Shown piece by piece: positions 59,703-64,000 of a DNA stretch of 64,000 nt. A program made the position numbers and the translations under genes. Under the pieces are notes generated by a model. The model did not search any database and was not told the origin of the DNA. It saw only the letters and a program-made list of their open reading frames with translations. The DNA comes from Anaerolineae bacterium (GTDB taxonomy: Bacteria; Chloroflexota; Anaerolineae; 4572-78; J111): NCBI GenBank assembly GCA_016931895.1, contig JAFGDY010000030.1, positions 1 through 64,000 of the forward strand, written 5' to 3'. Position 1 is the stretch's first letter. Every line of letters begins with the position of its first letter.

Positions 59703-60436
59703 GCCAAATGCCCCCGCAATCCCCGCCTCCTCCGGCCCCCCCTTTTTTTGTGCTTGCTTCCGGCTCTCCCCGTCGCCGGGAGTTTATGGAACTGTTGGGG
59801 CTGCCCTTTACCGTTTTGACCCCTCCCGCGGCGGGCAGCCAGGCCGTTGACGAAACCCCCCTGCCCGGCGAAACCCCGCCGGCCCTGGTGCAGCGTCTCA
59901 GCCGGATTAAGGCCAGGGCAGTGGTAGACATGCTTCCCTTGTTTGGGCCTGACCCTTTGACCGCAAAGGGCTTGGCTATTGTTGTTGCTGCCGATACCGT
60001 TGTGGTTTTGGCAGGCCAAATTTTGGGTAAACCCTCTGGTCCCGCCGAAGCCGGGCAAATGCTCAAACAATTGCGGCAGCAACCCCACTATGTCTACAGC
60101 GGCCTGACCGTCATTGCCGCCGGTTGGGAAACAGGTCAGGCGCACATTTCCAAATCAATCACTCGCCTGCATCAAAGCAAAGTCTGGATGCGGCCCTACA
60201 CCAACGCGGAAATTGCAGCCTACGTGGCCAGCGGCGACCCGTTGGACAAGGCCGGAGCTTACGGTATTCAAAACAAATCCTTTGCCCCTGTTGCCCGCCT
60301 GGAGGGTTGTTTTGCCAGCGTAATGGGCTTTCCCCTGGGCGAATTGGCGGCTGCGCTCAAAGAGATCAATATTTCTCTTCCTCCCGTAGCCCGCCTGTGC
60401 GCCCAACATACCCACCATCCTTGCTGTCAAGAATAG
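59699..60436 (+). CDS. maf: Maf-like nucleotide pyrophosphatase
   Basis: 245 residues from a TTG overlapping the kinase stop, or 242 from the ATG at 59708. Maf signature FVLASGSPRRREFMELLGLPF (about 16-36), VDETPLPGETPPALVQRLSRIKA, AADTVVVLAGQILGKP with the acidic catalytic Asp, VYSGLTVIA and DPLDKAGAYGIQ. Maf proteins hydrolyse non-canonical or methylated NTPs and affect septation. It is longer than usual (about 190-205) because of a Pro-rich start, an insertion (MLPLFGPDPLTAKG) and a His/Cys-rich tail (CAQHTHHPCCQE). Confidence 0.9.
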   Translation: MSQMPPQSPPPPAPPFFVLASGSPRRREFMELLGLPFTVLTPPAAGSQAVDETPLPGETPPALVQRLSRIKARAVVDMLPLFGPDPLTAKGLAIVVAADTVVVLAGQILGKPSGPAEAGQMLKQLRQQPHYVYSGLTVIAAGWETGQAHISKSITRLHQSKVWMRPYTNAEIAAYVASGDPLDKAGAYGIQNKSFAPVARLEGCFASVMGFPLGELAAALKEINISLPPVARLCAQHTHHPCCQE

Positions 60437-60470
60437 CGCGTTTGGCCCAACAAGTTTATACTCCCAGGCT

Positions 60471-61646
60471 ATGTCGTTCAGAGATAGCCTCAATGCGTTG
60501 TTTGGCGTCAGCCTGCGGGTAATTGGCCTTATATTTGGAATGCGGCTTATTCGCGATACCGGCGCGCGGATGGTTTTGCCCTTCATCCCGCAAATTTCGG
60601 CAGGGTTGGGCCTGACCATTATTGTTTTTAGTTGGCTCATCTTCATCCAGGCGATGGTGGGAATGGTTGGCCCAATTTTTGGCATGTTGTCGGACCGTTA
60701 CGGTCGGCGCAAAATTATGGCCCTGGGCCTTTTCTGCCAGGGGGTGGGCGCCCTGGGTTTGGCTGCCTCCCGGCAAGTTTGGGCCGGGCTGCCTATGCTT
60801 GTTCTTGGCCTGGGTTTGGCTATCTTCATCCCGGTGCAGCAGGCTTACATTAGCGATCAAGTAGCCTACCAAAAACGCGGGCGCGCCCTGGCCGCCATAG
60901 AGTTTTCTTGGGCGCTGGTGGCCATTCTTATTTTGCCGGTGGTGGGCTGGTTGATGGCCCGTTTTGGCTGGCGCACGCCTTTTTTGGCGTTGGCCCCCTT
61001 TGCTTTTTTGGGGGCTATCCTCACCTGGTGGGGCCTGCCCCGCGTTGAACATCACACCCGAGCCGGTCTATCCTGGATTCAAGTGCGGACGGTTTGTTTT
61101 CGCCCCAATGTCCTGGCGGCTATGGTCGTATCCTGGCTGATCTTTGTGGCGTTGTCGTCATTTTTTTCCCTGTGGGGCATCTGGTTGACCGGCGATTTTG
61201 GCCTGGATGCCGCCGCCCTGGGCCTGGTGGCTACCGCCGTTGGCATCACCGAGTTGGGCGGCTCGGTTTCATCCAGCCTCTTCATTGACCGTCTGGGTAA
61301 AAAACGCGGCGCAGGGTTGGGGCTTTTTCTGGCGACCATTATTTTCCTGCTGCTGCCCCTAAGCCAGGGCCGGTTTGCCTGGGCGATTGGCGGGCTGGTC
61401 AGCCTGGGGCTGCTGCTGGAATTCACCATTGTTTCGCTCATCCCCCTCTATTCCGAGCAAGCCCCGGAAGCGCGCGGCACGGTGCTCTCGCTGATGGCGT
61501 TGGGATCGGCCATGGGACTGGCCATAGGCCCACCGCTGACCGCCACCCTGTGGCAGCAATTTGGTTTGGCGGCCGTCAGTGGGATTGCGGCCGGCTGTGT
61601 GTTTGTAGCCCTGGGGATTATGGGGAAATTTTTGCGCGAGGCCTGA
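60471..61646 (+). CDS. MFS transporter
   Basis: 391 residues with about twelve membrane segments. The loop between segments 2 and 3 has GMLSDRYGRRKIMALGL, the G-x-x-x-D-R-x-G-R-R motif of the major facilitator superfamily (about 75). A second, weaker copy (SSSLFIDRLGKKRGAGLGLF) lies in the second half. FIPVQQAYISDQVAYQKRGRALAAIEF is typical of drug/H+ antiporter-like members. The substrate is unknown. It starts 34 bp after maf and may be the last gene of the long plus-strand unit. Confidence 0.88.
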   Translation: MSFRDSLNALFGVSLRVIGLIFGMRLIRDTGARMVLPFIPQISAGLGLTIIVFSWLIFIQAMVGMVGPIFGMLSDRYGRRKIMALGLFCQGVGALGLAASRQVWAGLPMLVLGLGLAIFIPVQQAYISDQVAYQKRGRALAAIEFSWALVAILILPVVGWLMARFGWRTPFLALAPFAFLGAILTWWGLPRVEHHTRAGLSWIQVRTVCFRPNVLAAMVVSWLIFVALSSFFSLWGIWLTGDFGLDAAALGLVATAVGITELGGSVSSSLFIDRLGKKRGAGLGLFLATIIFLLLPLSQGRFAWAIGGLVSLGLLLEFTIVSLIPLYSEQAPEARGTVLSLMALGSAMGLAIGPPLTATLWQQFGLAAVSGIAAGCVFVALGIMGKFLREA

Positions 61647-61661
61647 CTTTGGCCAGAGCAG

Positions 61662-61690
61662 TTGTGTCCAACCCTAACTGTGGTTATAAT
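61662..61690 (+). promoter_or_regulatory. promoter of cobU
   Basis: TTGTGT (61662-61667), 17-bp spacer, TATAAT (61685-61690). The transcript would carry palindromic element copy 3 in its leader. Confidence 0.6.
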
Positions 61691-61717
61691 CACTGAACAT
61701 ACTCAAGCCCTTAGAAC

Positions 61718-61838
61718 GTGTTTCTTAAATACATCGGCATGTCATTTCGAGGAGCGTAGCGACGAGAAATCTCCTTCAGACGGATGTTATAAGGAGATTT
61801 CTCGGCCTGACGGCCTCGAAATGACATTTAAGAAACAC
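61718..61838. repeat. MITE-like palindromic element, copy 3
   Basis: 121 bp bounded by perfect 13-bp inverted ends GTGTTTCTTAAAT and ATTTAAGAAACAC (61718-61730 and 61826-61838). Inside both ends lies the TGTCATTTCGAGG core shared with copy 2. The outer flanks TTAGAA (left) and CTCTTA (right) also match copy 2, while the terminal repeats differ, so this is a related subfamily. No coding capacity. Confidence 0.7.
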
Positions 61839-61870
61839 ACTCTTATCTCTGTAATGGGAGAATAATTGTT

Positions 61871-62431
61871 TTGGCAGCACCCCTCATTTTGATTTTGGGC
61901 GGCGCGCGGAGCGGCAAAAGCGCCTACGCCGAAAAACTGGCCACTGAACGGGGCCGGCGCGTGCTTTATATTGCCACCGCCGAAGCCGGCGACGAGGAAA
62001 TGGCCCGGCGTATCGCTGCGCATCGCCAGGCTCGACCCGCCGCGTGGCAAACCCTGGAAGTATCCCGCAACGTAGAGTCTGCCCTGGCTGCCATTGACCA
62101 TCGCCCGGACGTTTTTCTGCTCGATTGCCTGACCTTGCTGGTATCCAACATTATCCTGGCGATGCCGGTTGCGCCACAAGCCGATGTTGAAACAGCCGTC
62201 CAGGCCCAACTTGAGGCCATTGTGGCTGTGCAAGCCAGATTAAATGTTCCCTTCATTGTGGTTTCCAACGAAGTGGGACTGGGCCTGGTGCCGGAATATC
62301 CGCTGGGCCGGCTCTACCGGGATGTGTTGGGCCGGGCCAACCAATATCTGGCCGCTGCGGCTCACCAGGTGCTATTTATGGTGGCCGGTTTGCCCATGAT
62401 CGTAAAAAACGTTCATAATTGTGAATGGTGA
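61871..62431 (+). CDS. cobU: adenosylcobinamide kinase / adenosylcobinamide-phosphate guanylyltransferase
   Basis: 186 residues from a TTG. P-loop LILGGARSGKSAYAEKLA (about 5-22), YIATAEAGDEEMARRIAAHRQARPAAWQTLE with the GTP-binding His of RIxxHRxxRP, LLDCLTLLVSN (about 82) and FIVVSNEVGLGLVPEYPLGRLYRDVLGRANQ. It activates cobinamide in cobalamin assembly or salvage. No other cobalamin gene is in view. The last codons (HNCEW and stop) are coded by the start of a 7-bp repeat, so the natural C-terminus (often ...GLP) has probably been altered slightly. Confidence 0.93.
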   Translation: MAAPLILILGGARSGKSAYAEKLATERGRRVLYIATAEAGDEEMARRIAAHRQARPAAWQTLEVSRNVESALAAIDHRPDVFLLDCLTLLVSNIILAMPVAPQADVETAVQAQLEAIVAVQARLNVPFIVVSNEVGLGLVPEYPLGRLYRDVLGRANQYLAAAAHQVLFMVAGLPMIVKNVHNCEW

Positions 62432-62441
62432 ATTGTGAATG
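62416..62441. repeat. GTGAATN heptanucleotide repeat at the end of cobU
   Basis: Units ATTGTGA, ATGGTGA, ATTGTGA, ATGAATA with a 7-bp period across the cobU stop codon. It is the same repeat type as in the two helicase genes. Confidence 0.65.
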
Positions 62442-62496
62442 AATAATTGTTAATGAGTCGTTAACTGTGTGCCGTTTGTTATTTGAAAGGACGCTC

Positions 62497-63714
62497 ATGA
62501 GTTTTTCTGAAACCACCCTCTCCACCGGCGCTGTTTCCGCCGGCGCTGAACGGAAAATCGCCAGAACAGCCGGTTATTACATGGCCTTTACCGCCCTGGG
62601 CATGGTGGCTGCGGTATTGGGGCCAACCCTGCCCGGCCTGGCCGAACACACCCAAACCGAATTGCGCGAAATCAGTTACCTCTTTATGGCCCGTTCCCTG
62701 GGCTATCTGCTTGGAGCGCTTGCGGGCGGGCGCTTGTACGACCGCCTGCGCGGGCATCCGGTGATGGCCGCTACCTTGGTGATAATGGCCGTTACCATGG
62801 CCCTAACGCCGGTTATCCCTTTGTTGTGGCTGTTGTTCATGGTCTTATTGGTCATGGGCATCGGCGAGGGCACGGTGGATGTGGGGGGCAATACCTTGCT
62901 GGTCTGGACGCATCGCGACAAAGTGGGGCCGTTCATGAACGGCCTGCACTTTTTCTTTGGCGCGGGCGCGTTTTTGGCGCCCGTTATCATTGCCCAGGCG
63001 GTCAGGTTGAGCGGCGATATTAACTGGGCCTATTGGATACTGGCCTTGTTGATTTTTCCCATTTCGGGGTGGCTGCTGCGCCTGCCCAGCCCTATAGCCC
63101 AGGCTACCGCCGAAGACCGCCCGGCCGGCCCGGTGAACCGCCTGCTGGTTGGCCTGATAGTATTTTTCTTTTTTCTTTACGTGGGCGCCGAAGTTGGTTT
63201 TGGCGGCTGGATTTTTACTTATACGATAACGCTGGAACTGACCGGCGAAACCTACGCCGCTTATTTAACCTCGGCGTTTTGGGGCGCGCTGACTCTGGGC
63301 CGGCTGGCGGCCATTCCCTTGGCCATCCGGCTCAGGCCCCGGTATATGCTGTTGGGCGACCTGTTGGGCTGCCTGGCCAGCATCGGGATTATTTTGCTCT
63401 GGCCCGATTCCATTGTGGCCGTGTGGTTGGGGACGTTGGGGCTGGGGCTTTCCATGGCCTCAATCTTTCCCACCACCCTCAACCTGGCCGAGCGCCGCAT
63501 GCCCATTAGCGGCCAGGTGATGAGTTTGTTTTTTGTGGGCGCCAGCATCGGGGCCATGTTTTTGCCCTGGTTAATCGGCCAACTTTTTGACGCTATTGGC
63601 CCGCAGGCAGTGATGGGTGTGATCATGGCCGATGTATGGGTGGCGGTGGGTATCTTTTTTATGCTGATTGTCCATTCGGTTCGCACCGCTGCCCCGGATG
63701 AGGTAAGCCTGTAG
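62497..63714 (+). CDS. MFS transporter
   Basis: 405 residues from the ATG at 62497, which has AAAGGAC upstream; a longer frame is possible but lacks a site. About twelve membrane segments; LGALAGGRLYDRLRGHPVMAATLVIM carries the MFS loop motif (G-x-L-x-D-R). GIGEGTVDVGGNTLLVW and GLHFFFGAGAFLAPVI resemble fucose/glucose-type sugar symporters of the family, so a small neutral solute is possible. The substrate is not established. It follows cobU after 65 bp. Confidence 0.85.
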   Translation: MSFSETTLSTGAVSAGAERKIARTAGYYMAFTALGMVAAVLGPTLPGLAEHTQTELREISYLFMARSLGYLLGALAGGRLYDRLRGHPVMAATLVIMAVTMALTPVIPLLWLLFMVLLVMGIGEGTVDVGGNTLLVWTHRDKVGPFMNGLHFFFGAGAFLAPVIIAQAVRLSGDINWAYWILALLIFPISGWLLRLPSPIAQATAEDRPAGPVNRLLVGLIVFFFFLYVGAEVGFGGWIFTYTITLELTGETYAAYLTSAFWGALTLGRLAAIPLAIRLRPRYMLLGDLLGCLASIGIILLWPDSIVAVWLGTLGLGLSMASIFPTTLNLAERRMPISGQVMSLFFVGASIGAMFLPWLIGQLFDAIGPQAVMGVIMADVWVAVGIFFMLIVHSVRTAAPDEVSL

Positions 63715-64000
63715 TGCTCTCTATAACCCTGGCGCAAAAATTAAAAGCAGCCGGCCTGGCCTGGACCCCGGCCAAAAAAGATTTTTTTGCCATCCCCGAC
63801 CGCGGCCTTGATGAGATGATCTTTGTGATCAGCGATATGACCGTGTTTGTTGAAACGTTGAAGGGACAATTGGCCGTTACGTTCCACGGCGCGGTGGAGT
63901 GGGCCTTGGATTACATCATGGTGGGCGAACTGGTCTGGCTGCCCACCGAAGCCCAATTGCGGGAATTATTGGAGCAGCGCCTCATCGGCGAGCCGGAGCC
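63714..64000 (+). CDS. hypothetical protein, cut by the right edge
   Basis: At least 95 residues from a GTG that overlaps the last base of the MFS stop (TAGTG). It starts VLSITLAQKLKAAGLAWTP and continues AKKDFFAIPDRGLDEMIFVISDM, then AVEWALDYIMVGELVWLPTEAQLRELLEQRL. This short alpha/beta protein is still open at the window end. I have seen similar sequences annotated loosely as pilus-assembly-like, but no motif supports that. It is probably co-transcribed with the transporter. Confidence 0.55.
   Translation, partial: MLSITLAQKLKAAGLAWTPAKKDFFAIPDRGLDEMIFVISDMTVFVETLKGQLAVTFHGAVEWALDYIMVGELVWLPTEAQLRELLEQRLIGEPE

Noticed and set aside
1-64000. tRNA or rRNA genes
   Set aside because: I looked through the intergenic regions for tRNA-like T-arm and acceptor pairings and rRNA signatures and saw none; a covariance-model scan would settle this.

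Overview
The window looks like one contiguous chromosomal stretch of a Gram-positive-like or monoderm environmental bacterium, most plausibly a Chloroflexota (Anaerolineae-type) genome. This is inferred from gene style, not proven: very large multi-GAF histidine kinases, stand-alone receivers, exported proteins with Pro/Thr-rich linkers, an inverse-order PyrF-PyrE fusion, a class 1B PyrD/PyrK pair, heptanucleotide short tandem repeats and small palindromic elements. No rRNA, tRNA or CRISPR array was recognised and no complete transposase gene is present. All genes except the one cut by the right edge appear intact.

Layout. 0.4-7.8 kb (minus strand): a tight operon of a three-GAF/PAS histidine kinase, a Sir2 deacylase, a GNAT acetyltransferase, an 8-oxoguanine-deaminase-like amidohydrolase, a membrane TPR protein and ClpS, ending in tandem hairpins. 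8.1-11.4 kb (plus): a Pro-rich lipoprotein, a CDP-alcohol phosphatidyltransferase, a pentapeptide-repeat protein and a tRNA-dihydrouridine synthase. 11.5-16.1 kb (minus): alpha/beta hydrolase with its PadR regulator, and a membrane-anchored metzincin-like protease carrying a cohesin-like domain. 16.3-26.5 kb (minus): a recombination/repair block (RecJ, PD-(D/E)XK Fe-S nuclease, small membrane protein, UvrD-type helicase, AddB-like helicase) in which two TumA/TumE-like toxin-antitoxin pairs and a minimal nucleotidyltransferase sit between the two helicases. 26.8-29.7 kb (minus): a receiver protein and a membrane adenylate cyclase.

30.1-35.9 kb: serA behind an attenuator-like hairpin, thioredoxin reductase, an SDR, a lone receiver, a Pro/Thr-rich membrane protein and an FHA membrane protein. 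35.9-42.3 kb (plus): a pyrimidine operon, pyrC-pyrFE-pyrB-pyrD-methyltransferase-pyrK, preceded by a consensus promoter and a perfect intrinsic terminator that a short leader reading frame crosses. 42.4-61.6 kb (plus): a 17-kb signalling cluster (three receivers, an 8-GAF protein, a 1-GAF protein, a 2406-residue 11-GAF hybrid kinase, a threonine synthase fused to a receiver, a receiver-kinase), followed closely by Maf and an MFS transporter. 61.8-64 kb: CobU, a second MFS transporter and a truncated gene.

The most unusual items are the threonine synthase-receiver fusion inside the kinase cluster, whose receiver resembles the last receiver of the neighbouring giant kinase; the signalling cluster with about 20 GAF domains and no DNA-binding output; the pyr leader; the toxin-antitoxin island inside the helicase operon; three palindromic elements that all lie between a promoter and a start codon; and 7-bp tandem repeats that have been absorbed in frame into both helicase genes.
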